57,196 nucleotides of DNA from a bacterium (GTDB lineage Bacteria > Planctomycetota > Planctomycetia > Pirellulales > UBA1268). A program made the translations under genes and the position numbers. Every line of letters begins with the position of its first letter. Within the stretch, counting starts at the first letter, position 1. Location of the stretch: positions 1 through 57,196 of the forward strand of contig JAPOJV010000003.1 in NCBI GenBank assembly GCA_029978085.1. Reading direction: 5' to 3'. Shown here piece by piece: positions 44,981 through 55,264 of this stretch. Under the pieces are notes generated by a model. The model searched no databases. It was not told the DNA's origin and saw nothing but the letters and a program-made list of their open reading frames with translations.

Positions 44981-46159
44981 ATGTCCCAGCGTTCATCGTT
45001 TCTGTTGGCGGCCGCTCTGGCCGGTGGCCTCGTTGGCGTGTGCATGTTCCAGGGGGGTGCGGCCGCCTTTGCCAAACAGCCCGCGACCGCCGAGGCGCCC
45101 GCGGCCGCCGGCGGCCTCAAGGTGCCACCGCTGCCCGAAGGCACGCCCGCCGAACTGCTCGCCTTCGTGGAAGGACTGCGGCAGCCGACCGTCCGCCCGA
45201 AGTCGCGGGAGGAGATGATGTCGTACATGAAGGACGTCGCCACCGTCACGGTGCAGGCGGCCGACAAGATCCTCGGCCAGGTGCAGCCCGCCGACGCGAC
45301 TGCAGTGCAGGCCGCGAAGCTCAAGCTCGAGAGCCTGATGATGCTGGGCCGGCTCGGCGACGAGAAGGCCGCCGCCGACATGGCCGCCTACGCCAAGACG
45401 CTGGCAGCCAGCCCGAATGCGGAGCTTGCCGCCGAGGCGCAGCGGATGATGGTGGTGGCCGACGCCCAGCAGATGTTCGCGACGGGTGACCTGAAGGCAG
45501 GCCCGGCGATTGTCGAGCGGGCAGCGGCGCTCCTCGCTGCGAACCCCGACGATGCCGAGACGGCCGGTCTGGCAATGCAGTTGTCCGGCGCCTTCGAGAG
45601 CCTGCCCGGCGGCGAGGAACTGGCCGCCGCGTCCATGCAGGCCTTCGGTCCGCTCTTCGCCAAGAGCACCAATCCGCAGATCAAGCAGATGGGCGAGAGC
45701 TTCGCCGGCACGCTGCGGCGGCTGTCCCTGCTGGGCAAGCCGATGGAGATCAAGGGCACGCTGCTCGACGGCACGCCCTTCAATCAGGCCTCGGTCGCCG
45801 GCAAGGTGGTGCTCGTCGACTTCTGGGCCACCTGGTGCGGCCCCTGCGTGGCCGAGATCCCCAACATGATGGAGCAGTACGAGAAGTACCACGCGAAGGG
45901 CTTCGAGATCGTCGGCGTGAGCCTCGATGAAGACCGCGACGCCCTCGTGCAGTTCGTCACGGAGAAGAAGATCCCGTGGCCCGTGCTCTTCGAGAAGCCC
46001 GAGGGGGAAGGCTGGCGGCATCCGCTGGCGACGTTCTACGGCATCACCGGTATTCCGCAGCTGATCCTCATCGGCCGTGACGGCAACGTGATCACGCTCA
46101 ACGCGCGGGGCGAGAAGCTCGGCGAGCAGCTTGCGGAGCTCTTCAAGGACGCGGGCTGA
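44981..46159 (+). CDS. Exported TlpA/ResA-like thioredoxin-fold protein
   Basis: 392 residues. A signal-like N-terminus (SFLLAAALAGGLVGVCMFQGG) precedes an Ala-rich helical domain with TPR-like regularity (about 75-250). The thioredoxin domain (about 255-390) has VLVDFWATWCGPCVAEIPNM with the C-x-x-C pair and a cis-proline region GITGIPQLILIG. Redox activity on envelope proteins is likely. The ATG at 44981 gives the best signal peptide; the frame opens at 44930. Confidence 0.85.
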   Translation: MSQRSSFLLAAALAGGLVGVCMFQGGAAAFAKQPATAEAPAAAGGLKVPPLPEGTPAELLAFVEGLRQPTVRPKSREEMMSYMKDVATVTVQAADKILGQVQPADATAVQAAKLKLESLMMLGRLGDEKAAADMAAYAKTLAASPNAELAAEAQRMMVVADAQQMFATGDLKAGPAIVERAAALLAANPDDAETAGLAMQLSGAFESLPGGEELAAASMQAFGPLFAKSTNPQIKQMGESFAGTLRRLSLLGKPMEIKGTLLDGTPFNQASVAGKVVLVDFWATWCGPCVAEIPNMMEQYEKYHAKGFEIVGVSLDEDRDALVQFVTEKKIPWPVLFEKPEGEGWRHPLATFYGITGIPQLILIGRDGNVITLNARGEKLGEQLAELFKDAG

Positions 46160-46183
46160 GCCCGGCGTCTGGAGACCCGTCGC

Positions 46184-47332
46184 GTGAGCATGCCGACACC
46201 GCAGCCACAGAAGCCGCCGCGGAGCCCGATCTCCCGGCGGGCCGCGGCCTTCGATTCGTCGGGCATCCGCAAGGCCTTCGACCTCGCGGCCCGGCTCGAG
46301 GATCCGATCAATCTCGCCATCGGCCAGCCCGATTTCGAGATGCCGGAGGCGGCCCGCGCGGCGGCGAAGGAGGCGATCGACGCCGGCAAACACGGCTACA
46401 CGCCCACGCAGGGCATCCCGCAGCTCCGCGAGCGGCTGGAGCAGGACGTCCGCCGCGAGACGGGCCAACCGGGCCGCTCGCTCTGCGTCACCAGCGGCTC
46501 GAGCGGCGCACTCGTGCTCGCGCTCATGGCCCTGGTCGATCCCGGCGACGAGGTGATCCTCTTCGAGCCGGCGTTCGTGATGTATCGGCCACTCGTCGAG
46601 TTTCTCGGCGGCCGGGCCGTGGCGATCGACACGTCGCCTTCGTTCCGGATCGACGTCGATCGCGTGGCGGCGGCGATCACGCCGGCTACGAAGGCGATCC
46701 TGCTCAACACGCCGGCCAATCCGACCGGCTTCGTGGCTGACGCCGACACGGTCCGCGACCTCGCCGCCCTCGCCGAGCGGCACGGCGTGACACTGATCAG
46801 CGACGAGCTCTATCGCTCCTACTGCTACGACGCCCCGTTCGCCTCCCCTGCCCTGCACTCCGACCGCGTGGTGGTGATCGACGGCTTCTCGAAGTCGCAC
46901 GCCATGACCGGCTGGCGGGTGGGCTGGGTGCATGGCCCGAAGGAGATCATCGACGCCTGCACGATGCTCCAGCAATACACGTTCGTCTGCGCCCCGCACG
47001 TGGGCCAGTGGGCGGCGCTCGCCGCCCTCGACGCCCCGATGGATCTGCCGCTCGCCGAGTGTCGTCGCAAGCGGGATCGGCTCATGGCCGGCCTCCGCGG
47101 CCACTACGACTTCGTGCAGCCAGGCGGGGCCTTCTACCTCTACCCGCAGGCCCCGGGGGGCTCGGGCAAGGCCTTCGCCGCCCGCGCCGCCGAGGAGGAG
47201 AAGCTGATCGTGGTGCCCGGCAGCGTGTTCGGCGCCGCCGACACCCACTTCCGCATCGCCTACACCGTCACCGACCGCACGCTCGACCGCGGCATCGCCG
47301 CCCTGTGCCGGCTCGCGGCCACGGCGGGCTAA
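46184..47332 (+). CDS. Class I/II pyridoxal-phosphate aminotransferase
   Basis: 382 residues. The fold-type I marks are all present: INLAIGQPDFEMP, GYTPTQGIPQLRERL, NTPANPTGF, LISDELYRSYCYD and the PLP-lysine motif DGFSKSHAMTGWRVGW. Relatives act on aspartate or aromatic amino acids; the substrate cannot be read from the sequence. GGAG at 46171-46174 stands nine bases before the GTG at 46184; an ATG two codons further is the alternative. deoC follows 18 bases downstream. Confidence 0.9.
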   Translation: MSMPTPQPQKPPRSPISRRAAAFDSSGIRKAFDLAARLEDPINLAIGQPDFEMPEAARAAAKEAIDAGKHGYTPTQGIPQLRERLEQDVRRETGQPGRSLCVTSGSSGALVLALMALVDPGDEVILFEPAFVMYRPLVEFLGGRAVAIDTSPSFRIDVDRVAAAITPATKAILLNTPANPTGFVADADTVRDLAALAERHGVTLISDELYRSYCYDAPFASPALHSDRVVVIDGFSKSHAMTGWRVGWVHGPKEIIDACTMLQQYTFVCAPHVGQWAALAALDAPMDLPLAECRRKRDRLMAGLRGHYDFVQPGGAFYLYPQAPGGSGKAFAARAAEEEKLIVVPGSVFGAADTHFRIAYTVTDRTLDRGIAALCRLAATAG

Positions 47333-47350
47333 GACCAGAGCGAGAGCGAG

Positions 47351-48049
47351 ATGCCTGGCCGCACCGTCGCCCGTACCGTCACTGACGTTGCCAAGACGCT
47401 CGACCACGCGGTGCTCAAGCCCGAGTTCACGCGGGCCGACCTGGCCCGGCATGCGGCGATGTGCGTGGAGCGGGGTGTCGGCTGCCTGTGCGTGCGGTCC
47501 AGCGACGTGGCCGAAGCCGTGCGGCTCCTCGCGGGCAGCCCGGTCGTGGTGGCGAGCGTGATCGGCTTCCCGCACGGCGCCTGCCGGCCCGAGGTGAAGG
47601 CCCTGGAGGCCCGGCTGGCGATCGCCGAGGGCGGCCGCGAACTCGACATGGTGATGAACATCGGCCTCTTTCGCTCGGGTGACGAGCCAGCCGTCGAGGC
47701 CGACATTGCGGCGGTGGTGGCCGAGGCCCGACCGCACGGCGTGCTCGTGAAGGTGATCCTCGAGACCTGCTATCTCACGCCCGCCGAGATTGCCGCGGCC
47801 TGCCGGATCGCGGAGCGGGCCAGGGCCGATTTCGTGAAGACCTCGACGGGCTTCGGCATGAGTGCCTCGGGCCCGACCGGTGCCACGCCGGCGGCCGTAC
47901 GGCTCATGCTCGACACCGTCGGCGGCCGGCTGCAGGTGAAGGCCTCGGGGGGCATCCGCACCTGGGACGACGCGGTCATGTATCTCGACATGGGCTGCAC
48001 ACGACTCGGCGTCGGCGACGCCGCCGCCATCCTGGCCGGCGCCCCGTAG
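47351..48049 (+). CDS. deoC: Deoxyribose-phosphate aldolase
   Basis: 232 residues. TLDHAVLKPEFT (about 16-27), ELDMVMNIG (Asp99), the Schiff-base Lys163 in FVKTSTGFG and the second Lys197 in VKASGGIRTWDDA are the DeoC signatures. It splits deoxyribose 5-phosphate into glyceraldehyde 3-phosphate and acetaldehyde in nucleoside salvage. Followed by a dispersed repeat. Confidence 0.93.
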   Translation: MPGRTVARTVTDVAKTLDHAVLKPEFTRADLARHAAMCVERGVGCLCVRSSDVAEAVRLLAGSPVVVASVIGFPHGACRPEVKALEARLAIAEGGRELDMVMNIGLFRSGDEPAVEADIAAVVAEARPHGVLVKVILETCYLTPAEIAAACRIAERARADFVKTSTGFGMSASGPTGATPAAVRLMLDTVGGRLQVKASGGIRTWDDAVMYLDMGCTRLGVGDAAAILAGAP

Positions 48050-48064
48050 GGGTTCCCAGCCGCG

Positions 48065-48250
48065 CGGGTCGACCTCCTATGGCGTGAGTTCGGGGGTGCC
48101 CACGCCCCGTCGCCGGACGCTCGCTGCGGGCATCCATGCCCTCCGCTCGCTCGCATGCCGCCTTCGCTTCGCCATCCTGGCTGCGCTCGGCGGCATACGC
48201 CGGCTCCCGGGGCATGGGCACCCCCTCACGGCGTTTTGGTTCGCAAACGG
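48065..48250 (+). repeat. Dispersed ~185-bp element, copy 2
   Basis: The inverse copy of 35465-35648. It begins 15 bases after the deoC stop and ends about 80 bases before the AAA+ gene; the 280-base gap holds no other gene. Confidence 0.8.
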
Positions 48251-48273
48251 GGGCGTGGGCTGCGGCTCCGTCG

Positions 48274-48303
48274 TTCGGCCCGCTTCTTGCGACCGTCTAC
48301 AAT
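48274..48303 (+). promoter_or_regulatory. Weak promoter candidate of the AAA+ gene
   Basis: TACAAT (48298-48303) with a poor -35 TTCGGC (48274-48279) 18 bases upstream. It lies about 28 bases before the ATG at 48331. Confidence 0.3.
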
Positions 48304-48330
48304 GCTGCCACGCTTGGAGACCTCCGCGAT

Positions 48331-49755
48331 ATGACTCATCCCCGACTGCCGAAGACGCTGGCCGAACTGCGGGCGAGTGGCTGGACGAGCCGCTCAGTAA
48401 AGGACGAGGTGCGGGAGAACTTCCTTCGGCTGCTGCGCGACGGCGGCGAGCTGTTTCCCGGCATCGTGGGCTACGACGACACCGTGATCCCGGAGATCAA
48501 CATCGCCCTGCTCGCCGGCCACGACATGCTCTTCCTCGGTGAGAAGGGGCAGGCGAAGAGCCGGCTCATGCGGCTGCTCGTGCGGTTTCTCGACGACCAG
48601 CTCCCCTACCTCGACGATCCCGCGATCCCGCTCCACGACGATCCCTACGCACCGATCACCCGGGCCGGCCGCCGGCTCGTGGCCGACCGTGCGGCCGAGG
48701 AGGTGCCGATCGCCTGGTGGCCGCGCGACGAGCGGTATGCCGAGCGGCTGGCGCCGGGCACGAAGTTCGCCGACATCATCGGCGAGATCGACCCCGCCAA
48801 GCTGGCCGGCGGCACGAGCATGGCGAGCGAGGAGGCCCTCCATCTCGGGCTGATCCCCCGGATGCACCGCGGCATCTTCGCGATGAACGAGCTGCCCGAG
48901 CTCGATGAGCTTGTCCAGGTCGGGATGTTCAACATCCTCGAGGAGCGGGACGTGCAGATCCGGGGCTATCCCGTGAAGTTCGATATCGACGTGATGCTGC
49001 TCTTCTCGGCCAACCCCTCGACCTACAACCGCTCCGGCAAGGTGATCCCGCAGCTCAAGGATCGGATCGGCACCGTCATCCACACCCACTACCCACGAGA
49101 TCGCGACCTCGGCATCCGGATGGTGGAGCAGGAGGCGGGCATCGATCTCGGGGGCGACTGGCCGGTTGTCGTGCCCTGGTTCATGAAACAGGTGGCGGAG
49201 CAGATCACGATCGCCGCCCGGAAGAGCAAATACATCGACCAGCAATCGGGCGTGAGCGCCCGGTTCTCGATCGCCAACTACGAGACGATGGTGGCGAGCG
49301 CCCGGCAGCGGGGCGTGCGACTCGGCGAGCGGCCGGCCGTACCGCGGATCAGCGACCTCGGCCACCTCTATGCGTCGAGCCTCGGCAAGCTCGAGCTCGA
49401 CCTCATGGGGAGCCACCAGATGACGGAGCGGCAGGTGCTCGACGCCGTCATCGCCGAGGCGATCGCCACGGTGTTCGAGGAGTATGTCGAGGCCCACGGA
49501 CTCGACGAGATCGCGAAGGTGTTCGCCAAGGGCGTGAAGATCGAGGTGGGCGACATGCTGCCGAGCGCGGCCTATGAGCGAGTCGTCGAGGACGTGCCCG
49601 CCGTGTGGGAGAAGGCCTTCGAGGTCAACGCGTCACAGGACCCGGCCGTGCGGGCGAGCTGCATCGAGTTCGTGCTCGCGGGGCTGTATGCGACGGAGCG
49701 GATCTCCCGGCTCCAGTCGCATGGCCGCACGCTCTACGACACCGGTGGGTTGTGA
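48331..49755 (+). CDS. AAA+ ATPase of the magnesium-chelatase ChlI/MoxR type
   Basis: 474 residues. Walker A is written GEKGQAKSR (about 70-78), with Ala in place of the usual Gly before Lys. The helix-2 insert clade pattern follows: [45 protein letters not shown] (Walker B and sensor region) and [12 protein letters not shown] (sensor 1). The C-terminus carries a helical lid. Such ATPases normally work with a VWA-domain protein, and none lies adjacent. GGAGA at 48316-48320 precedes the ATG by 10 bases. Confidence 0.82.
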   Translation: MTHPRLPKTLAELRASGWTSRSVKDEVRENFLRLLRDGGELFPGIVGYDDTVIPEINIALLAGHDMLFLGEKGQAKSRLMRLLVRFLDDQLPYLDDPAIPLHDDPYAPITRAGRRLVADRAAEEVPIAWWPRDERYAERLAPGTKFADIIGEIDPAKLAGGTSMASEEALHLGLIPRMHRGIFAMNELPELDELVQVGMFNILEERDVQIRGYPVKFDIDVMLLFSANPSTYNRSGKVIPQLKDRIGTVIHTHYPRDRDLGIRMVEQEAGIDLGGDWPVVVPWFMKQVAEQITIAARKSKYIDQQSGVSARFSIANYETMVASARQRGVRLGERPAVPRISDLGHLYASSLGKLELDLMGSHQMTERQVLDAVIAEAIATVFEEYVEAHGLDEIAKVFAKGVKIEVGDMLPSAAYERVVEDVPAVWEKAFEVNASQDPAVRASCIEFVLAGLYATERISRLQSHGRTLYDTGGL

Positions 49756-49772
49756 CTCGTGTCCGGTGTGGG

Positions 49773-49814
49773 CAAGTCACGCCGTGACTTGTTTTCCGGT
49801 CACGGCGTGACCGG
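49773..49814. repeat. Palindromic repeat cluster E (two units)
   Basis: CAAGTCACGCCGTGACTTG (49773-49791) and CCGGTCACGGCGTGACCGG (49796-49814) lie between convergent genes, where they could act as a bidirectional terminator (short T-run between them). Confidence 0.9.
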
Positions 49815-49859
49815 GCTACCGTGACCGGGCTACCTCCGCAGGTTCGACAATCTGCCGCA

Positions 49860-52472
49860 TCACCCGCCGAGCATTGTCGCGATCGCCTTGCGAGCGGCAT
49901 CGAGCGCGGCCGGCACCTGATCGACGAGCTTGCCGCCGGCCTGGGCGAGGTCGGGACGGCCTCCCCCCTTGCCGCCGACGGCGGCCGCCGGCTCCTTGAT
50001 CCAGTTGCCCGCGGAGAGGCCGCGGGCCTCGAGCTCCCGCGAAATGCCGGCCACGAGCGTCACCTTGTCTCCCTCGGCCGCAGCCAGGAAGACCGCGATG
50101 GGGCTCGCCTTGCGCCGCAGCTGATCGATGCACTGCCGCATCGCGCCCGCATCGCTCCCCTTGGCCTCGGCCACCACGATCTTCGTGCCACCGATCTCCG
50201 TGGCGGCTGCCAGCAGTTCGTCGGGCGAGGCGCCGGCGGCAGCCGCAGCGGGCTTCGCCTTCTTGAGCTCGCGGAGCTCCTTCATCACCGCCGCGAGGCG
50301 GTGCGTGAGCTCGTGGGCGGGCACCTTGAGGGCTCCGGCTGCGTCGGCCACGGTCTGCTCGGCCTGGCGGAACCGCTCGAGTGCCTTGCCGCCGGTGACG
50401 GCGGTGATCCGCCGCGTGCCGGCCGACACGCTCTCCTCGCCGATGACCCGCACGAGGCCGATCTGGCCGGTGCTCGAGACGTGCGTGCCGCCGCAGAGCT
50501 CGCGGCTCACGCCGTCCATCGTCACCATCCGCACGACGTCGGGATACTTCTCGCCGAAGAGCATCATCGCCCCCTCGTGGCGGGCCTCGGCGAGCGGCAG
50601 GAGCCGGGCCGACACGGGCACCGCAGCGAGCACGTGGTCGTTGACCATCGACTCGATCTTGCGGAGCGTGTCGGTATCGATCGAGCTGGTGTGTGAGAAA
50701 TCGAACCGCAACAGATCGGCGTCCACCTTCGACCCCTGCTGCACGGCATGCGTGCCGAGGTGGTGCTGGAGCGCGGCATGAAGCAGATGCGTGGCCGAGT
50801 GGGCCCGTCGCAGCGCGGACCGCCGGTGGTCGTCCACCACCGCCGTGACGGTGTGGCCGAGATCGAGCCGCCCCTCGCGGAGATGGCCGACGTGGAGCAT
50901 GAAGCCCCCTTCCCGCTGCGTGTCGGTCACCTCGAACCGTCCACCAGGCCATTCGAGCCAGCCGCTGTCGCCGACCTGGCCGCCCGACTCGCCGTAGAAG
51001 GGCGTGCGATCGAGCACCACCGTCACCGGGTCGGCATGCCCCACCTCGCGGAGTTCGTCACAGAGCGTGTGCTGCGCGATGATGCCGACCACCTTCCCCT
51101 CGGCCCGCGTGGCGTCGTAGCCGAGGAACTCGGAGCCGTGCATCGTCTTCTTGAGGGCATCGAGGGGCCCCGAGGCAAACACCTCCACCCGGCTCCCGGC
51201 GCCCGACCGCTGGCCATGCTCGTCCATCGCGGCTCGGAAGCCATCCCAGTCGAACCGGCAGTTCCGCTCCGCGGCGAGCGTCTCCAACAGTTCGGGTGGA
51301 AAGCCGTAGGTCGTATACAGCTCCGCGGCATCGCCGCCGGCCACGACGGCCTTGCCCGACGAGCCGATCGCCGCGAAGAGCTTTTCGATCCGCTCGAGGC
51401 CCCCGTCGATCGTGGCGAGGAACGACGCCTCTTCCCGCTCGATCACGGTCGCGACCCGACCGACCGTATCGGCCAATTCGGGATACGGCTTCGCCATCAT
51501 GGCCGCGACGATCGGGGGCAGCTTGTGGAGGAAGGGCTCCTGCATCCCCATCTGGCGGCCGTCGAGCACGGCCCGGCGGAGGAGCCGCTTGACGACGTAC
51601 TTCTCCTCGTTGTTGCCCGGCAGCACGTTCTCGTGAATCGCGAACGTGCAGGCCCGCACGTGGTCGGCGATCCGCCGCATCCGCCGCCCGTCGTCGGTGG
51701 CCGGCTCGTACCGTCGGCCGCACACGTCTGCCACAGCCTCGACCACCGGCCGGAGGATGTCGATGTGAAAATTAGAGTCGACGCCCTGGAGCATGGCGCA
51801 GGTCCGCTCCAGCCCCATGCCGGTGTCGATGTTGCGGCTGGGGAGCGGATGGAGATTGTCGGGGGGCGGGCCCACGCGATTGAACTGCGTGAACACGAGG
51901 TTCCAGATCTCCACATCGCTGCCGTCGGGCATGCGGTAGAAAATCTCGCTGCACGGGCCGCACACGCCGTCGGGCCCCTGGGACGGCGAACTCGCCGGCC
52001 AGAAGTTGTCATCTTCGCCCATCCGCGTGATCCGTGCGGCCGGCACGCCGATCTCGTCGGCCCAGATGGCGAAGGCCTCGTTGTCGTCCTGGTAGACGGT
52101 GATCGAGAGCTTCTCGGGGGAGATGTTCAGCCAGTTCCGGGCCGTGAGAAACTCCCAGGCCCAGTGGATCGCCTCCCGCTTGAAGTAGTCGCCGAAGCTG
52201 AAGTTCCCGAGCATCTCGAAAAACGTGTGGTGCCGCGGCGTGCGGCCGACGTTGTCGATGTCGCCCGTCCGCAGGCACTTCTGGCAGGTGGTGGCCCGCG
52301 TGAACTCCAGCTTGCACTTGCCGAGGAAGTGATCCTTGAACTGGTTCATGCCCGCGGGGGTGAACAGCACCGACGGATCCCAGCGCGGCACGAGCACGTC
52401 GCTCGGGCGGCGTACGCAGCCCTTCGATTCGAAGAATGCCAGGTAGGCTTCGCGGAGATCGTCGGCCTTCAT
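49860..52472 (-). CDS. alaS: Alanine-tRNA ligase
   Basis: 870 residues, normal length. The class II motif 2 region (FKDHFLGKCKLEFTRATTCQKCLRTGDIDNVG), the editing-domain Zn motif H-S-A-T-H (AHSATHLLHAAL) and C-G-G-T-H (LCGGTHVSSTG), and the C-Ala domain with a glycine-rich end (GGKGGGRPDLAQAGG) are in order. AlaS charges tRNA-Ala and clears mischarged Ser or Gly. The start at 52472 (MKADDLREAYLAFFESKGC) is the typical N-terminus. It lies downstream of recA in the same direction, after a terminator. Confidence 0.96.
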   Translation of the reverse strand: MKADDLREAYLAFFESKGCVRRPSDVLVPRWDPSVLFTPAGMNQFKDHFLGKCKLEFTRATTCQKCLRTGDIDNVGRTPRHHTFFEMLGNFSFGDYFKREAIHWAWEFLTARNWLNISPEKLSITVYQDDNEAFAIWADEIGVPAARITRMGEDDNFWPASSPSQGPDGVCGPCSEIFYRMPDGSDVEIWNLVFTQFNRVGPPPDNLHPLPSRNIDTGMGLERTCAMLQGVDSNFHIDILRPVVEAVADVCGRRYEPATDDGRRMRRIADHVRACTFAIHENVLPGNNEEKYVVKRLLRRAVLDGRQMGMQEPFLHKLPPIVAAMMAKPYPELADTVGRVATVIEREEASFLATIDGGLERIEKLFAAIGSSGKAVVAGGDAAELYTTYGFPPELLETLAAERNCRFDWDGFRAAMDEHGQRSGAGSRVEVFASGPLDALKKTMHGSEFLGYDATRAEGKVVGIIAQHTLCDELREVGHADPVTVVLDRTPFYGESGGQVGDSGWLEWPGGRFEVTDTQREGGFMLHVGHLREGRLDLGHTVTAVVDDHRRSALRRAHSATHLLHAALQHHLGTHAVQQGSKVDADLLRFDFSHTSSIDTDTLRKIESMVNDHVLAAVPVSARLLPLAEARHEGAMMLFGEKYPDVVRMVTMDGVSRELCGGTHVSSTGQIGLVRVIGEESVSAGTRRITAVTGGKALERFRQAEQTVADAAGALKVPAHELTHRLAAVMKELRELKKAKPAAAAAGASPDELLAAATEIGGTKIVVAEAKGSDAGAMRQCIDQLRRKASPIAVFLAAAEGDKVTLVAGISRELEARGLSAGNWIKEPAAAVGGKGGGRPDLAQAGGKLVDQVPAALDAARKAIATMLGG

Positions 52473-52495
52473 CTGCTGCGGGGCTCCGGGGGATC

Positions 52496-52518
52496 GTTCG
52501 GCTGTGGAAAAGCCGAAC
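52496..52518 (-). promoter_or_regulatory. Hairpin in the alaS leader overlapping a -10-like box
   Basis: GTTCGGCT (52496-52503) and AGCCGAAC (52511-52518) form a perfect 8-bp stem with a seven-base loop, 24 bases before the alaS ATG. TATAGT (minus strand, 52522-52517) overlaps its distal arm. A repressor operator or leader hairpin is possible, but no -35 box is seen. Confidence 0.35.
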
Positions 52519-52583
52519 TATACACGCCCCCGCCCTTCGCGCGGGATGCTGGTTTCGTGGTCCGGACGACCGCGAGACCACCA

Positions 52584-52635
52584 CCAAAAACAGCACCGCC
52601 CGCGGCGGCCGCTTGGGTCGGCCGCGCGCGGGCGG
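52584..52635 (-). terminator. Rho-independent terminator of recA
   Basis: On the minus strand a GC-rich stem (52635-52619 with 52612-52596, one-base bulge, loop ACCCAA) is followed by TGCTGTTTTTGG. It lies about 70 bases after the recA stop and separates recA from alaS. Confidence 0.75.
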
Positions 52636-52705
52636 GGGGGAGCGTGCTGGTCAGGGCATCCCACCGGCGGGCGAGAACGCCTCGCCGGCGGGCGGCATGA
52701 GCGAA

Positions 52706-53872
<1,167 letters not shown>

Positions 53873-53970
53873 GGCGACTGCCTCCCACGCTTCCCGGCGC
53901 CTCGTCGGGGTGGTTGCTTTGCCACCATGAATCGAGCGATTTGCCGCGAAACCGTACACTGAACGCGGGT

Positions 53971-53999
53971 ATATTATCGGCCGGCATCCATCTTGGCAA
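53971..53999 (-). promoter_or_regulatory. recA promoter
   Basis: On the minus strand TTGCCA (53999-53994) and TAATAT (53976-53971) are separated by exactly 17 bases, about 100 bases before the ATG. I see no convincing LexA box; only a half-site-like GTTC with GTAC lies just downstream of the -10. Confidence 0.65.
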
Positions 54000-54074
54000 G
54001 CAGATTTTCTGGACGGCCGTACAGATCGCGATCCGCGGAAACCGGCGGCGAAACCACCACTTCCCCGAAATCCC

Positions 54075-54400
54075 ATGCCCGAACCTGCCGTCCCCGTCTG
54101 CGTGTGGCTGAAACGCGACCTCCGCGTGATCGACCATCCGGCGCTCGCCGAGGCGGTGGGCCCGCGAGGCGGGCGTCGAGTTTCTCGAACTGCCGCAGAC
54201 TGGCGTTGTCCGCCGGCTCGCGTCGCGGAACGGCTGGAACAGACACTGGGAACAGTAGGATCCGCGCGGGATCTTCATCCGTCGCTGGGTGCCGGAGCTC
54301 GCCGGCGTGCCGCCGGCCTACGTGCACATGCCGTGGACGATGCCAGTCGCCACGGCAGCCGCCGCGATCGCCGCGGCTCGATGCAGCAGGCCCCAGTGCG
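54075..54400 (+). pseudogene. Photolyase remnant
   Basis: Three fragments of a normal-order photolyase survive. 54075-54164: [18 protein letters not shown] and DHPALAEAV, the start of the antenna domain. About 54166-54262, shifted frame: [20 protein letters not shown] and NGWNRHWEQ followed by a stop, from the start of the FAD domain. About 54263-54350: [23 protein letters not shown], the C-terminal end. At least two large internal deletions and one frameshift have destroyed it. The 180 bases after it look non-coding. Confidence 0.75.
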
Positions 54401-54483
54401 ACAGTCGCTCGGCAACGACACCACGGATAGCGACACGAGTGGCGCACCGGTCCCCGCAGGCCGCTCCAAAGACTCCACCGGAA

Positions 54484-54684
54484 TCATGCGGCGGAGAAAA
54501 GAAGCTCCTTGAGATTGAGTTTCTCCTCCCGCTTGGATAGCCCGAGGATTTCGACCCCAACGACTTCACCACGGGCGTTGAAATCCAGAATCACGCCCGG
54601 CGCCACCTCCTGCGATTCAGCAATCGGCGAGTCCTCTATCGTTAGATAAAGAGCGTCTGCCGCTTCGTCTACTTTGAGCTTCAT
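54484..54684 (-). CDS. DUF2283 small protein
   Basis: 66 residues. [17 protein letters not shown] with [19 protein letters not shown] is the DUF2283 pattern. These small beta proteins often accompany DUF4258 partners in pairs thought to be toxin-antitoxin modules. The start overlaps the stop of the upstream DUF4258 gene by four bases. Confidence 0.8.
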   Translation of the reverse strand: MKLKVDEAADALYLTIEDSPIAESQEVAPGVILDFNARGEVVGVEILGLSKREEKLNLKELLFSAA

Positions 54685-54932
54685 AAAAAATCCTTCACTG
54701 AACGATCAAAGTATACCGTCACGACGCGAAGGGGAACCGCTTTCGGGTCGAAAACCACACGAAGGGCCCTCCCGCCAAACTCCTCGATGTGCCTGACGTG
54801 ATGCACCAGCGCTGGGTCGCGTCGATCAGACTCAATACTGCCAGGCGCATCAATCGTCCTCGCAATCCAGTCCGCTTGGATTCCCCGACGGCTGGCGACG
54901 TGTGCGGCATGCCGCGTCATTTGATAGGCCAA
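54681..54932 (-). CDS. DUF4258 small protein
   Basis: 83 residues. The pattern TRHAAHVASRRGIQADWIARTIDAPG followed by an aromatic/basic beta region ending [15 protein letters not shown] fits DUF4258, with conserved Arg/His at the N-terminus as in RelE-like folds. Together with DUF2283 it looks like a small stress or toxin module. The upstream region is AT-richer but I cannot fix a promoter. Confidence 0.72.
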   Translation of the reverse strand: MAYQMTRHAAHVASRRGIQADWIARTIDAPGSIESDRRDPALVHHVRHIEEFGGRALRVVFDPKAVPLRVVTVYFDRSVKDFL

Positions 54933-55264
54933 TGCGTCGCTCCTCGACGACTCGGGGATTTGCCTTCGTCAAAATGGCCTTGGTCGGATGAAACAGCCCG
55001 TCGCAAACCAGACCGAGCCGGAAACCACAAAACTGAATATATGTCCACCTCTTGAAGTGAGTCAAGACGTCATCGGCAAAGAGGGATGGAGGTTGTCCTC
55101 GCAGCCCGGGCAAAAAATGCCCGGCTTGGCCGCATTCAATAAGCGAATGGCCGTCTAGGCAAACTGCCGCTGCTCTAAACTATCTGTGTGGTGTACGTAA
55201 GTGGGTGTGGCCCCGAACTTCCAGTCCTCACGGGGCGGGCTTCGGCCGGCGAGGGCGATTTTCC
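54933..55264. other. Intergenic region before the DUF1559 genes
   Basis: 332 bases of lower GC content. It holds a hairpin AGCCCGGGCA-AAAAA-TGCCCGGCT (55103-55126, one bulge) that could terminate leftward or rightward transcription. I see no gene and no confident promoter. Confidence 0.4.

Noticed and set aside
44993..47737. 914-codon open frame on the minus strand
   Set aside because: Antisense to the thioredoxin-like, aminotransferase and deoC genes, all of which have clear family motifs.
50748..52700. 650-codon open frame opposite alaS
   Set aside because: Mirror of the conserved alaS coding sequence, no recognisable domain.
53941..53970. LexA/SOS box in the recA leader
   Set aside because: Only a GTTC half-site with a GTAC nearby; no complete palindrome.
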